DNA from: Microscilla marina ATCC 23134
Lineage (GTDB): Bacteria; Bacteroidota; Bacteroidia; Cytophagales; Microscillaceae
Direction: 5' to 3'
Assembly (NCBI RefSeq): GCF_000169175.1
Contig: NZ_AAWS01000022.1
Span: 62,001 to 126,000, forward strand
DNA: 64,000 nucleotides
How positions within the stretch are numbered: position 1 is the first letter of the stretch; every line of letters begins with the position of its first letter. The position numbers were made by a program, and so were the translations under genes. A model generated the notes under the pieces. That model was given only the letters and a program-made list of their open reading frames with translations. It did not search any database and was not told the origin of the DNA. Shown piece by piece: positions 43,116 through 53,049 of the stretch.

Positions 43116-45890
43116 CTACTTAACCAAAAACATTCGTTTGGTGCGCTTCTTACCATTGACCTTAAGCTCATAAAAATATACCCCGTTTACTACTGGGCGA
43201 TTTCTACCCGTTTCACCATTCCAAACTACGGTTTGATTTCCTGCACTTTGCACTGCATCTACCAAAACATTGATTTTTTTGCCCTGTTGGTCAAACACAG
43301 TCAACGTTACTTTAGACTCATTGTCTAGCCTGTACCCAATAGTGGTAAGCGTTCGGAAAGGATTAGGGAAGTTTTGTTCCAGGGCAAAGCCATCGGTAGA
43401 AGCCACCCCATAAGGATTGGCATAACGGGTACTAAATATGCCTCTGCCGTGTGTAGCCACTACAGCCAGGCCATCTTGTAACCTTGCCTGTATCATATTT
43501 ACCACTGCATTACCTATAGTAGTTTTACCTTGCTGTTCCCAGGTAATAGCGGCTCCGTTGATATTGTCAGTAGCAAATAGCCCCACACTTGTACCTGCCA
43601 GGTATTGGGTAATATTGTTAGCCAACGGTAAAATACTGACCCACCTTATCGAAGGACCATTCCCTGTACCATCTGTATTTTCTTCCAGGTTGCCACCAAT
43701 AGCCACCCAACTGGTACCACCATCAATGCTGCGATACAGGCTTTGAATGTTGTAATTAGAAAACACCACTATCAATTCTTGGGCGTTTAAGGGGTTGGTG
43801 GCTATGCAGTTGATGTAGCCCGCAGGGAAGTTGCTACCTGTAAGCTCGGTACGTTGTCGTTGGTTGTTGCTGGCGTTGGTCATTTTATACAACTTTCCAG
43901 TGGCAGTACCATAATAAAGGGTGTTTTTATTGACCTCTGACAAACTCAAAGCAGTGATGTAATCATCAGGGTTGGGCAAACGGTCTATGTTTTGCCAATT
44001 GGTAGAAGGCGGATCATTACTGCCTAGTGTGATCTCAGCAGTATTGCCATTGTACCACAAGGTATCAGCTGCTGGCAAATACATTTCAAACTGGTTGTTG
44101 GGGCTTATAATGAAAGGGTTGATAAATGCATAACCCCTCCCTGCCGAAGGATCTATTCGGGCAAAACCCTGATACTCCCCCTGGTTGTTATAAGCCAAAC
44201 GATAGATTTGCCCATTTTGTGCCGACACATACACCGATTGAGCACCTACTGCACAATAAGAGCCATCGCCCCCCAGCAATGCTGTCCAGGGGGTGGTTAC
44301 ATCTGTTGTATTGGTATTATAACTGCCATTGTCTTGCATACCGCCTACAATGTACTCTGCCTGAGGGTCTATGGCTACCGAATAAAACTGAGTAGTAAAG
44401 TACCCTTGGTTAAAACTTATCCATTCTACTGCATTTGCTATGTTGTTGTTGGTGAGGTAAACACCCCCATCGGTAGCCGATAGCATTTTGTTAGGGTTAG
44501 AGGGGTAAAATACCACCTTGTGTACGTCGGGATGGTGCCCAGGATAAAAACCAAATCCTCCACTTGGGTCATAGCCACCTATCCAGCTGGCAGCGGGTGT
44601 AGTAAACCCGTTTGTTGAACGATAAAGGTTGGTACCACCAATAAACATTATATTGGAGTTGTCTGGTTTAATATCAATGAGCATATTAAACGATTCTTGT
44701 GAGTTATAATCGCCCTGATTGCCTCCTAAGCGGGGAACATTGCCCGACAGATTTGTCCATTGCCCACCCAGCCCCGAGCCATCGCCTGCCAGGTAAGTAT
44801 ACTTCCATAAACTATAAGGGAACCCTTGAGTAGGCGTGTTGCTCAAAAAATAGACAGTGTTTTCGTCAGTAGGCGAAATAGCCATCACGGTGCGGTCGTG
44901 TATAGTTGGAAAACCCACTGGAGTAATGTTGACCCAGTTAGAGCCATCTGTCGAACGATAAAAACCACTGACAGTACCTACCGGGCTTCCCAAAGAAGTA
45001 TTGCTTAAGGCCGCAAACACGACTCCTTTAGGCGATACAGCCACATCGGTATACCTTGCCACAAAGTTGGTGTCATACCCTAGTGTTTTGGTCCAGCTAT
45101 TGCCTCCATCGGTAGACTTGGCAATGGTACCAAAAACCGCCGCGTATACTTCATCCTGGGTGGTGTTAGATGTGTCGATGCCCAGGTTCCATACATATTC
45201 AAAGGCATTGTCGTATACCTGTGGGGTGAGGTTGGTGGTAGCGGCAAGTGGGTTCCAGCTATTGCCTCCATCGGTGGACTTAAAAATACCGTTGCCTCTG
45301 TACAAGGCACCTCCTCCTCCGGCGGCTGTGTTGCCCCTGAGTTCGCCCGTACCATAATACCAGGTATTGGTTTTGCCAGCACGGGTATCTTGTACTATCG
45401 CAGTGACACTTTGCACCTCTGTTTCGCCATTGGTTTTGCGCCAACTTGCTCCGCTGTTTTCACTGCGCCACATTCCCCCTGATGTTCCTCCGGCTATAAT
45501 TACGCTTTCGTTGCTCACATCTATTGCAAGGGCACGGGTACGCCCTCCTATGTTAAAAGGTCCTCGTTGTACCCATTGTTGCTCGGTGGTACGTTGCCTG
45601 ACTGTATTTTGTGATATACTTTGGGCAAACCTGAGCTCTTTATGCCTTATATTGGCAGGCACTTGTTGGGTACGTGGGTCAGCCAGGCGGGCAAGTTCAT
45701 ACGCATAGCGCCCTTTCAGGTTTTCCTTGATATCATTGACCGCCCCTATTGTAGGCAGGTCAAGCCTGGAAGGTGTTTTTTTTGTGATAATTTTTGGCAG
45801 ATCTTTTTTTAAAGCAAAATCTTTTAACAAAAAAATAGTCGAACAGGTTATAATAGTCCAAACAAGCCAAAGTTTTAAGTTTTGTGTCAT
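43116..45890 (-). CDS. Secreted BNR/sortilin-like repeat protein with T9SS sorting domain
   Basis: 924 residues. The N-terminal hydrophobic segment LWLVWTIITCSTIFLL acts as signal. The body carries many Asp-box (BNR) repeats, S-x-D-x-G-x-x-W: SENSGASW, STDGGNSW (twice), STDGSNW and SIDGGTSW, forming a VPS10/sortilin-type beta-propeller. The last ~90 residues are a type A T9SS sorting domain (LEQNFPNPF near 830, then N-G-V-Y-F-Y-E-L-K and final K-R-M-F-L-V-K). It is exported and surface-anchored or released; glycan or protein binding is likely, hydrolysis is not shown. Frequent in gliding Bacteroidota. Confidence 0.88.
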   Translation of the reverse strand: MTQNLKLWLVWTIITCSTIFLLKDFALKKDLPKIITKKTPSRLDLPTIGAVNDIKENLKGRYAYELARLADPRTQQVPANIRHKELRFAQSISQNTVRQRTTEQQWVQRGPFNIGGRTRALAIDVSNESVIIAGGTSGGMWRSENSGASWRKTNGETEVQSVTAIVQDTRAGKTNTWYYGTGELRGNTAAGGGGALYRGNGIFKSTDGGNSWNPLAATTNLTPQVYDNAFEYVWNLGIDTSNTTQDEVYAAVFGTIAKSTDGGNSWTKTLGYDTNFVARYTDVAVSPKGVVFAALSNTSLGSPVGTVSGFYRSTDGSNWVNITPVGFPTIHDRTVMAISPTDENTVYFLSNTPTQGFPYSLWKYTYLAGDGSGLGGQWTNLSGNVPRLGGNQGDYNSQESFNMLIDIKPDNSNIMFIGGTNLYRSTNGFTTPAASWIGGYDPSGGFGFYPGHHPDVHKVVFYPSNPNKMLSATDGGVYLTNNNIANAVEWISFNQGYFTTQFYSVAIDPQAEYIVGGMQDNGSYNTNTTDVTTPWTALLGGDGSYCAVGAQSVYVSAQNGQIYRLAYNNQGEYQGFARIDPSAGRGYAFINPFIISPNNQFEMYLPAADTLWYNGNTAEITLGSNDPPSTNWQNIDRLPNPDDYITALSLSEVNKNTLYYGTATGKLYKMTNASNNQRQRTELTGSNFPAGYINCIATNPLNAQELIVVFSNYNIQSLYRSIDGGTSWVAIGGNLEENTDGTGNGPSIRWVSILPLANNITQYLAGTSVGLFATDNINGAAITWEQQGKTTIGNAVVNMIQARLQDGLAVVATHGRGIFSTRYANPYGVASTDGFALEQNFPNPFRTLTTIGYRLDNESKVTLTVFDQQGKKINVLVDAVQSAGNQTVVWNGETGRNRPVVNGVYFYELKVNGKKRTKRMFLVK

Positions 45891-45904
45891 AGTGAATTAA
45901 CCTT

Positions 45905-46068
45905 TTAGGAATGGTTGAAAAATAAGTTACCTATCTGGTGGTAGGAATTTCTTTCTGAGCTGAGGCACTTTTTGCAGGCATAGCCTTAGCTATGACGAAA
46001 AAAGTAACGAAATATCAGGAAGAAAGACCATCTCCAGAAGGAAAAGTTATTTTTTGTCCATTCCTTAG
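45905..46068. repeat. Long inverted repeat, possible MITE
   Basis: 45905-45928 (TTAGGAATGG-x3-AAAAATAAGTT) and 46044-46068 pair as 24-bp arms; the enclosed DNA is also partly self-complementary. A third fragment, GGTTGAAAAACAAGTTAC, recurs near 46211. It fills the divergent gap between the BNR gene and the AAA+ gene; no coding potential. Confidence 0.55.
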
Positions 46069-46311
46069 AAAAAAAAAGTGTAAACGTACAGCAAATGAAA
46101 GATGATTAATTTCAAGCAAATATTCAAAGCTAATTATCATGCTGTAACTACAGCGCTTGTAAAAAGCTTTTAATTTATAATTTAATTTAATTAAATTACA
46201 ACTATGTAGCGGTTGAAAAACAAGTTACACATACAAAATATACATTTACTAAGTCAAACCACTGTTTTGTCTATTACAACAGAATCAATTCCTTTAAAAA
46301 AAACAATCTGA

Positions 46312-47838
46312 ATGAGCCGTAAAAAATTTACCCAAAAAGATACAATTTCTATACTGACACTGGGCGAGCTAAAAAAAGCTGGCTATGAACCTATATCTAT
46401 CAAAGAGGAACTTCGCTACAATCTTGTGCAAAAACTTCAGCAAAAAGAGCCTGTATTCAATGGAATTTGGGGGTATGAAGAAACTGTGATACCTGATATG
46501 GAGCGTGCCATTCTCTCTCGACACCACATCAACTTGTTAGGGTTGCGTGGGCAAGCCAAAACCCGCATGGCACGTATGATGGTAAACCTGTTGGACGAGT
46601 ATGTTCCAGTAGTGGCGGGGTCTGAGCTAAACGATGACCCAATGCAACCATTGTCAAAAAATGCCCGTGACCTGATTGCCGAGCACGGCGATGGTACCCC
46701 TGTGTCGTGGTTACACCGTGGTCAGCGTTATACCGAAAAACTAGCTACTCCTGATGTGTCGGTAGCCGACCTTATTGGTGATGTTGACCCTATTAAAGCA
46801 GCCAGCCTCAAACTACCTTACTCCGACGAGCGCGTCATTCACTATGGTTTGATACCCCGCTCGCATCGTTGCATTTTTGTGATCAACGAGCTACCCGATC
46901 TTCAGGCACGTATTCAAGTAGCACTTTTTAATATATTGCAGGAAGGCGATATTCAGATTAGAGGGTTTAATGTGCGTTTGCCGCTTGATATTCAGTTTAT
47001 TTTTACCGCAAACCCCGAAGATTACACCAATCGGGGCAGCATTGTTACTCCGCTCAAAGACCGGATCGACAGCCAAATTATTACACACTACCCTAACTCT
47101 ATAGAAATAGGGCGTAAGATTACTCAACAAGAGGCAAAGCTTGCCCCAGCTCAGCAAGAAACGGTAGAAGTAAATGATGTGCTCCAGAACATGATAGAGC
47201 AATTGGCCATAGAAGCGCGTCAAAACGAGTATGTAGATATTAAAAGTGGAGTGTCAGCCCGTTTGACTATCTCGGCTTACGAAAACCTGGTAAGTGCGGC
47301 AGAGTTAAGGGCACTTACCAATGGCGAAACGCATACTCAGGCGCGCCTGAGCGATTTATGGGGAGTGATTCCGGCAATTACCGGCAAGGTAGAGCTGGTG
47401 TATGAAGGAGAGCAGGAGGGACCTTTGATTGTAGCGCAAAACCTGATTGGTAAAACGGTAAGAGCCATGTTTTTGACTTTTTTCCCTGATCCGGAAAAGA
47501 TGAAAAAACAAAAAGATAAAAACCCTTACAAACCAGTGACTGATTGGTTTGGCAACGGCAATACCATAGATTTGTTGAATGACCTGAGCCATGCCGATTA
47601 TAAAGATACTTTGCTAAAGGTAGCCGGACTGGAAGATTTGGTAGAAGAGTACCACGCCCGCGAAACTTACGAACTTAAATTGTTTTTGATGGAGTTTGCC
47701 CTACACGGGTTGGCAGAGTATTCTATGCTGAGCAAAAATACCCTCAGCCGTGGCTTACAGTTCAAAGACTTGCTCAGTAGCATGTTTAATCCCTCTAGTT
47801 TTTCTTTTGATGAAGAAGACGAAGAAGAAGATTATTAA
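46312..47838 (+). CDS. AAA+ ATPase of the Mg-chelatase/MoxR type
   Basis: 508 residues. Walker A-like GLRGQAKT at 77-84 and a Walker B-like CIFVINELP at 187-195, where Asn192 stands in place of the usual Asp, plus FTANPEDYTNRGSI (sensor-1 region, ~252). This is the layout of helix-2-insert AAA+ proteins (MoxR/ChlI). C-terminal part is helical and ends in an acidic tail (DEEDEEEDY). Such ATPases usually work with a VWA-domain partner on protein or metal-cofactor remodelling, but no VWA gene is next to it here. Terminator follows at 47872. Confidence 0.85.
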   Translation: MSRKKFTQKDTISILTLGELKKAGYEPISIKEELRYNLVQKLQQKEPVFNGIWGYEETVIPDMERAILSRHHINLLGLRGQAKTRMARMMVNLLDEYVPVVAGSELNDDPMQPLSKNARDLIAEHGDGTPVSWLHRGQRYTEKLATPDVSVADLIGDVDPIKAASLKLPYSDERVIHYGLIPRSHRCIFVINELPDLQARIQVALFNILQEGDIQIRGFNVRLPLDIQFIFTANPEDYTNRGSIVTPLKDRIDSQIITHYPNSIEIGRKITQQEAKLAPAQQETVEVNDVLQNMIEQLAIEARQNEYVDIKSGVSARLTISAYENLVSAAELRALTNGETHTQARLSDLWGVIPAITGKVELVYEGEQEGPLIVAQNLIGKTVRAMFLTFFPDPEKMKKQKDKNPYKPVTDWFGNGNTIDLLNDLSHADYKDTLLKVAGLEDLVEEYHARETYELKLFLMEFALHGLAEYSMLSKNTLSRGLQFKDLLSSMFNPSSFSFDEEDEEEDY

Positions 47839-47871
47839 GCTTTGTTGATTTTAGTGGATTACAGAATGTAT

Positions 47872-47930
47872 AAAGCCCATTTGAAAAGGCAGGGTAGTTA
47901 TTATACCCTGCCTTGCAAATGGGCTTTTTT
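47872..47930. terminator. Strong bidirectional terminator
   Basis: AAAGCCCATTTG / CAAATGGGCTTT outer stem and AGGCAGGGTA / TACCCTGCCT inner stem, T-runs on both strands. It separates converging genes. Confidence 0.9.
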
Positions 47931-47971
47931 ATTACGCTTGGGGTAAACTACCCAATGTCGATTGAAGCGGC

Positions 47972-50743
47972 TCATTGTTTTGGTTTGCGAAGCAAGTGTA
48001 CATTAGAAGTAAAAGTGCCGTGTTTTTTCCATCTTTTGATGGTTTTCTCACACTCTACCAAGCCATACAACAACGAGCTGATTGCCAAGACTACTACCCA
48101 GGATTTTGGGCTCATAGGGGCGGTATTAAATATCTTGTTCATAAAAGGGGAGTATACCAGCAGAAGCTGTAAACTAGTCATGATAATTACGCCCAATACA
48201 AGCCAGAGGTTGGAGAAAAAGCCTATTTTGAACTGAGAGAATTCAAGGGAGCGGGTATTGAATAAATAAAACAGTTCGCCAAAAACAATGATATTGACAC
48301 AAATGGTTTGCGCCTCCTGCGCAGGCGCACCAGCTCTGATGGCCTGATGATAGACTGCATATACCCCTGCCACTAACAAACCACTTACCCAGCAAATTCT
48401 CCAAATAAGAGGCGATGTAATCAAAGGTGTTTTGGGGTTGCGGGGAGGTCTTTGCATCACGTCGGGTTCCAGGGGCTCAAAAGCCAGCATAGAGCCTAAA
48501 AAAATCGCTGTTGTCATATTAATCCACAAAATTTGTAAAGGAGTAATGGGCAAAGCCAACCCCAGCAGAGACGCAATCAAAATAACTACTCCTTCGGTGA
48601 TATTGGTGGGCAAAGTCCAGATAATAAACTTGACTAAATTATCCAATACTCTTCTTCCTTCTTCTACAGCAGCCTTGATGCTTGAAAAGTTATCGTCTGT
48701 TAATATAATGTCAGCAGTTTCTTTTACTACTTCGGTACCTGTAATGCCCATAGCTACCCCAATATCGGCTTGCCTTAAGGCAGGAGCATCGTTTACCCCA
48801 TCTCCAGTCATGGCCACTATGTGCCCTTCTTGCTGCAGTGCCTTTACCAAAGCGAGCTTTTGAGCTGGGCTTACCCTTGCAAATACTGATTTTTCTTTGG
48901 CTGCCTGAACAAATTCTTCTTCGCTCAATTCATTCATGACTGCACCCGTAATCTCTTGGTTGGCAGCTTTATCGTCGTGTAAACCTAATTTTTTGGCTAT
49001 AGCTGCCGCAGTGACTACATGATCTCCTGTAATCATTTTTACCTCAATGCCTGCCGACTTACAGGCAGCTACTGCGTTGATGGCGTTGGGGCGGGGAGGA
49101 TCAGCCATTGCTTGCAAACCCAAAAAAGTGAGCCCTTCTTGTACATCACCGTGTTTTATGTCGCTGGTAGACTTGGGAAACTCTTTGCGGGCAAATGCCA
49201 ATATTCTCATTCCTTTTTCACCAAACTCCTGTACTTTATGTTGGATTTCCTGGTGGTCAATTGGGTGAATTTCGTGATTCCAGTCCAAGGCATTGCTACA
49301 GGCAGCCAGCACTTTTTCGATAGACCCTTTTACATACATTACATGTACATCATCTTTTTGGTGCAAAGTAGCCATGTATTGGTATTCCGATTCAAAAGGA
49401 ATGACATCTACACGAGGGGTCAGTTTGTTTTGTTTATCTGTGTCAAGGCCTGCTTTGAGGGCAGAAGTAAGCAAAGCACCTTCGGTAGGGTCCCCTTCAA
49501 TTTTCCATAACTCGTCTTGTTGTAACAACCGTGAATCGTTGCAAAGCAGTCCCGCCTTAAGAAGTTCATTCAACGCAAAGGAGGCGTCTTGTTCAAGCGG
49601 TTTAGAGATAGGGAGTTGTTTGTTTTCCGGAGTTGGTGGTGCTTCTAGGGTAAACTCACCCAAAGGACGGTACCCCTCTCCGCTTACCCCAAAAGTTTTG
49701 CCGCCTGCCAGCACCCGTTGTACTGTCATTTCGTTTTGAGTAAGTGTGCCGGTTTTGTCAGAACAAATCACAGTAGTGCTGCCCAGGGTTTCTACCGCAG
49801 GTAGTTTTCTAATAATTACTTTTCTTTTTGACATGCGCGATACACCAATGGCGAGGGTAATGGTAACTACCGCAGGCAAGCCCTCTGGAATAGCACCTAC
49901 CGCCAACGCTACCCCTTCCAGCAACACGTCACTCAATTCGTTGCCTCTCAAAATGCCCGCTGTGATGGTAAGCCCAGCTAAAATTAAAATGATAGAAAGC
50001 ACAAAGCGACTAAATCCGGCAATTTTTCGGGTAAGGGGAGTAGCCAATATATCTGCTGAGGCAATCATTTGATTAATCTTCCCAATTTCGGTTTGGTCGC
50101 TGGTATTCACCACTACACCAGTAGCTACTCCATGTGTTACCAAAGTAGATGCATACGCCATGTTGGTACGGTCGGCCAATACCACGTTTTTTTCTAATGA
50201 ATTGGCTTGTTTATCTGAAGGGATAGATTCTCCCGTGAGCGCAGACTCATCTATTTGTAAATCTTTGGTCAGAATCAGACGTAAGTCGGCAGGAACCCGG
50301 TCACCAGATTGCAGGGTAACGATATCTCCTGGTACCAAATCTGTTACTGAAACCATCTTCTTTTCCTGGTTTCTAATGACTGTGTTTTCAGCGTTGAGCT
50401 CTTTTGACAAAGATTGAATTGCCCTGAGTGCTTTTACCTCTTCGACAAAGCCTATGACTGAATTGATAATGACCACCAGAAAAATCACGATCATCTCTAC
50501 CCATTCTTGCAAAATTCCTACACCGATTCCTGCAATGATCAGAATATATACCAGGGGCTGATGAAACTCTTTGAGAAAAATCTTTAATAAACTTTCGCCT
50601 TTTTTTTGGGTAAGCACATTGGGGCCGTGGCTTTGTAGCCTTTTATCTGCTTCTTGTTGGGTAAGGCCGATTTTGCTGTTGGTTTTTAGCATTTTGACTG
50701 CTTCTGTGGCGGTCATTATATGCCAATCGGTTCTTTTTTTCAT
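47972..50743 (-). CDS. P2-type cation-transporting ATPase
   Basis: 923 residues, full length for a P2A-type (SERCA/PMR1-like, PacL) pump. Marks in order: LTGES actuator (~169-173), cation site PEGLP in TM4 (286-290), phosphorylation motif D329-K-T-G-T-L-T, KGSIEKVL nucleotide-binding segment, MTGDGVNDAP hinge, and about ten TM helices, with the C-terminal NITEGV/MTTAIFLG in TM5-6. The N-terminal domain (HIMTATEAVKMLKT) matches the cation-ATPase N-domain. Ca2+ (or Mn2+) export at the cost of ATP is the likely role; ion choice is inferred from family. Confidence 0.92.
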   Translation of the reverse strand: MKKRTDWHIMTATEAVKMLKTNSKIGLTQQEADKRLQSHGPNVLTQKKGESLLKIFLKEFHQPLVYILIIAGIGVGILQEWVEMIVIFLVVIINSVIGFVEEVKALRAIQSLSKELNAENTVIRNQEKKMVSVTDLVPGDIVTLQSGDRVPADLRLILTKDLQIDESALTGESIPSDKQANSLEKNVVLADRTNMAYASTLVTHGVATGVVVNTSDQTEIGKINQMIASADILATPLTRKIAGFSRFVLSIILILAGLTITAGILRGNELSDVLLEGVALAVGAIPEGLPAVVTITLAIGVSRMSKRKVIIRKLPAVETLGSTTVICSDKTGTLTQNEMTVQRVLAGGKTFGVSGEGYRPLGEFTLEAPPTPENKQLPISKPLEQDASFALNELLKAGLLCNDSRLLQQDELWKIEGDPTEGALLTSALKAGLDTDKQNKLTPRVDVIPFESEYQYMATLHQKDDVHVMYVKGSIEKVLAACSNALDWNHEIHPIDHQEIQHKVQEFGEKGMRILAFARKEFPKSTSDIKHGDVQEGLTFLGLQAMADPPRPNAINAVAACKSAGIEVKMITGDHVVTAAAIAKKLGLHDDKAANQEITGAVMNELSEEEFVQAAKEKSVFARVSPAQKLALVKALQQEGHIVAMTGDGVNDAPALRQADIGVAMGITGTEVVKETADIILTDDNFSSIKAAVEEGRRVLDNLVKFIIWTLPTNITEGVVILIASLLGLALPITPLQILWINMTTAIFLGSMLAFEPLEPDVMQRPPRNPKTPLITSPLIWRICWVSGLLVAGVYAVYHQAIRAGAPAQEAQTICVNIIVFGELFYLFNTRSLEFSQFKIGFFSNLWLVLGVIIMTSLQLLLVYSPFMNKIFNTAPMSPKSWVVVLAISSLLYGLVECEKTIKRWKKHGTFTSNVHLLRKPKQ

Positions 50744-51182
50744 TTTTAATTGTTCAATTTAGGTAAAGCCATGCGTTGTTTTGGGTAACTGGCTTTATCG
50801 AAAGGATGGTGTTTTACAGATAGTTTGTTATTAAGGAAGTGTTTACCCACCTTAGGTTTCTTTTCTACCCATACAACACACAAATATTGTTGGATTTGTT
50901 CACAATTTACAAACGGGAATGGGCAATGCAAATCCTACAAAAAAAATGTGCTTGTATGTTTTTAAATTCATAAAACTCCCTCGATTTTTAATATCTGACT
51001 AAGACTATTCGATGGTTTTTTAACAAAAAACAAAGTAGAGACCTCGTTCAACTGATGTAGCCATGAACCTGAAAATGCCGGTTGGCAGGTCCACTTGGGG
51101 CTATGAACAGAGCTTATCGTGGTTGCTCTTGGTGCTTAGTCAAGTATTGAGTTGGAGATAAGGTTTAGTGAAGTAATAAAGT
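50744..51182. other. Gene-free gap, nothing recognised
   Basis: 440 bp upstream of the P-type ATPase gene and of the helicase-associated fragment. It contains no ORF with protein-like sequence and no repeat I could match. Confidence 0.5.
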
Positions 51183-51485
51183 AATTCAAGGCATTCAAAA
51201 TGGTCAAAGTTCGCTTTGTCTCCAGATCAAATTATTCAGTTCCATTACTTAGAGAAGGCAGGTTTTATTTGGTCATTTTTAGAAGATGTATGGATGAAGT
51301 CTTATGAGGAGCTATGTGTATACAAAAGAACACATGACCATTTTATGATACCCACAGGTAAAGAGCGTTTATCGTTAAATAACTGGCTTTTTTCCCGACG
51401 AAAGAAATTTAAAGAAGGCAAACTTGCCTAGCACTTTGTCGATTTATCAGAAAATTTTGGTGCGGAGTGGAAAGTACCTAACCAG
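51183..51485 (+). pseudogene. Helicase-associated-domain gene fragment
   Basis: In one frame from 51183: NSRHSKWSKFALSPDQI, then KAGFIWSFLEDVW..SYEELCVYKRTHDHFMIPTG and LSLNNWLFSRRKKFKEGKLA, which is the ~65-residue helicase-associated (HA) repeat: W-x4-Y-E-E-L-x2-Y-K, H-x-x-F-x-x-P, L-x-x-W-x4-R. A TAG at 51429 interrupts, but HFVDLSENFGAEWKVP continues the pattern of a following repeat. No start codon and no helicase portion, so this is the remains of a larger gene. Confidence 0.6.
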
Positions 51486-51502
51486 AGTAATTTAAGTGCA
51501 AA

Positions 51503-52642
51503 CTACTCTGTCCTACCCAAATAATTAAACAAGAGGTCTTTCCAGTGGGGTTCAGTGGTTTTTTCCAGCAATATAAGGTTAATGCCCTCGCGAAGGTCGC
51601 TGCCCGAAGGGAGGCACACACTATAGTATTGATACTTAAATTTATAAGGTAAGAGCTTGAGGTTGTTTACTCGCCCTTGTTTGATAAGGTATCGCATCAA
51701 AGGTTCATCGTACAACATGGCATCTATTTCTTTGTTTTTTACTGCCTGCATACCCTCAAGTGGGGTGGCGTATATTTTGGGCAATACCCGGTTTCTACGC
51801 AAATACTGTAAACTGCTCGATTTTTTTACCGTACCCACTTTAATTTTTGCCAGGTCACGTACATTCTCCACCTTGTGTTCGGGAGGGTCTGAGTTGAGCA
51901 CCGATGAGGTGGCTGCGATCAAACTAGACACCGACAAAATGGTGAAAAACATCCAGATAATGGCAATAAACCTTCCGCCAGCTGTAATAGGCGTTTTGTC
52001 GCCGTAGCCTACTGTAGTCATAGTAACAGCAGCCCACCAAAATCCGGAGCCGATCCCCTTTTTAAAAGATTCATCGAACCCAGGGTTTTTTTTACGCTCG
52101 AAAAGCCAGATAAGCCCACCAAAAATAAGAAACAAGGCAATAAGTGCTCCTATGGTGCTGATAAAGCGAGGAGATAAAATACGAGAGATGAGCAGTTTAA
52201 TACTCCCTTCTTTGGGGCGTACTGCTATCCCTAAACTTGTAACATAATAAGGATGCGTAAAATCTACCAGCTCTTCTCGCTCACGGGTAATACTAATGGC
52301 AGCAATGGCAGCATCTAACGAACCGTCTTGTACCCCTTTTAACAAACCTGACATACCGCGTTCTTCCCATCTAAAACTAATCTTGAGTTTTGCCGAAATA
52401 GATTCCCAGAGGTTTACACTAATGCCAGTCCAGGAGCCATCAGGGTTTTTAATGGCAAAGGGAGGAGCTTCTTTGATTCCGATCACATATTTTTGACGAA
52501 AAACCACAGAATCTCTCGAGTCGTCTGTTGTTTCATCAAATGAGGTTACCTGCACAATGTCATCTTCTTGCCCATGCGCTACAGGTATTGTGCATAAAAC
52601 CAACCATATCAATAAAAATATATTTCTTAAAATGTTTGACAT
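51503..52642 (-). CDS. GluR0-like ligand-gated potassium channel (glutamate-receptor family)
   Basis: 379 residues. Signal peptide 1-24; solute-binding lobe S1 (~50-145) with the family's SITREREELVDFTHPYY ligand-binding stretch; TM1 (~161-181); pore loop with T-M-T-T-V-G-Y-G-D (~207-215), the classical K+ channel selectivity filter; TM2 (~224-246); and lobe S2 (~255-375) starting KVENVRDLAKIKVG. This is the architecture of prokaryotic ionotropic glutamate receptors such as GluR0, which open a K+ pore on binding an amino acid. There is no transporter gene next to it, and the gene sits alone. The family call is strong; the ligand is not known. Confidence 0.9.
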   Translation of the reverse strand: MSNILRNIFLLIWLVLCTIPVAHGQEDDIVQVTSFDETTDDSRDSVVFRQKYVIGIKEAPPFAIKNPDGSWTGISVNLWESISAKLKISFRWEERGMSGLLKGVQDGSLDAAIAAISITREREELVDFTHPYYVTSLGIAVRPKEGSIKLLISRILSPRFISTIGALIALFLIFGGLIWLFERKKNPGFDESFKKGIGSGFWWAAVTMTTVGYGDKTPITAGGRFIAIIWMFFTILSVSSLIAATSSVLNSDPPEHKVENVRDLAKIKVGTVKKSSSLQYLRRNRVLPKIYATPLEGMQAVKNKEIDAMLYDEPLMRYLIKQGRVNNLKLLPYKFKYQYYSVCLPSGSDLREGINLILLEKTTEPHWKDLLFNYLGRTE

Positions 52643-53049
52643 TTAATCAACTTCTTTAGCTTAATAACCATTGACAATTGCCAGCAAAACTTGGTAAAAG
52701 TCAGGCATTGTGCTGGTTCAGGTTCGTATATGATGAGGGTATGCATAAAAGAACACTGCTTTTGTTGTACCATCATAGATTAATCAACTCCTTGTAAATG
52801 AGGGGGTGTCACGATTAAAATTCGTATAACTACCTTAAACATGGCTACTAGTGAAAATCGTGCCATGCTTTTAAAGTAGATTCAAGGCAATAACCGCAAA
52901 ACATCCTGCAATCATCACACCTAAGTAAATCACCACTGCTACATTTTAAGTAAATTAACAGCTCATACTTGGTGTTCCAGTGCAGAGGTTTAGCGCAGGT
53001 TTTTGATCCGATATGATGGTTTTTACTGAATTTTGTTATATTTGTTATT
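52643..53049. other. Gene-free gap, nothing recognised
   Basis: Divergent interval holding the promoters of the channel gene and of the next gene. No repeat or RNA feature was recognised. Confidence 0.5.

Noticed and set aside
44126-45357. Plus-strand ORFs across the BNR gene
   Set aside because: All are antisense to the intact 924-codon gene, whose repeats and sorting domain prove the frame.
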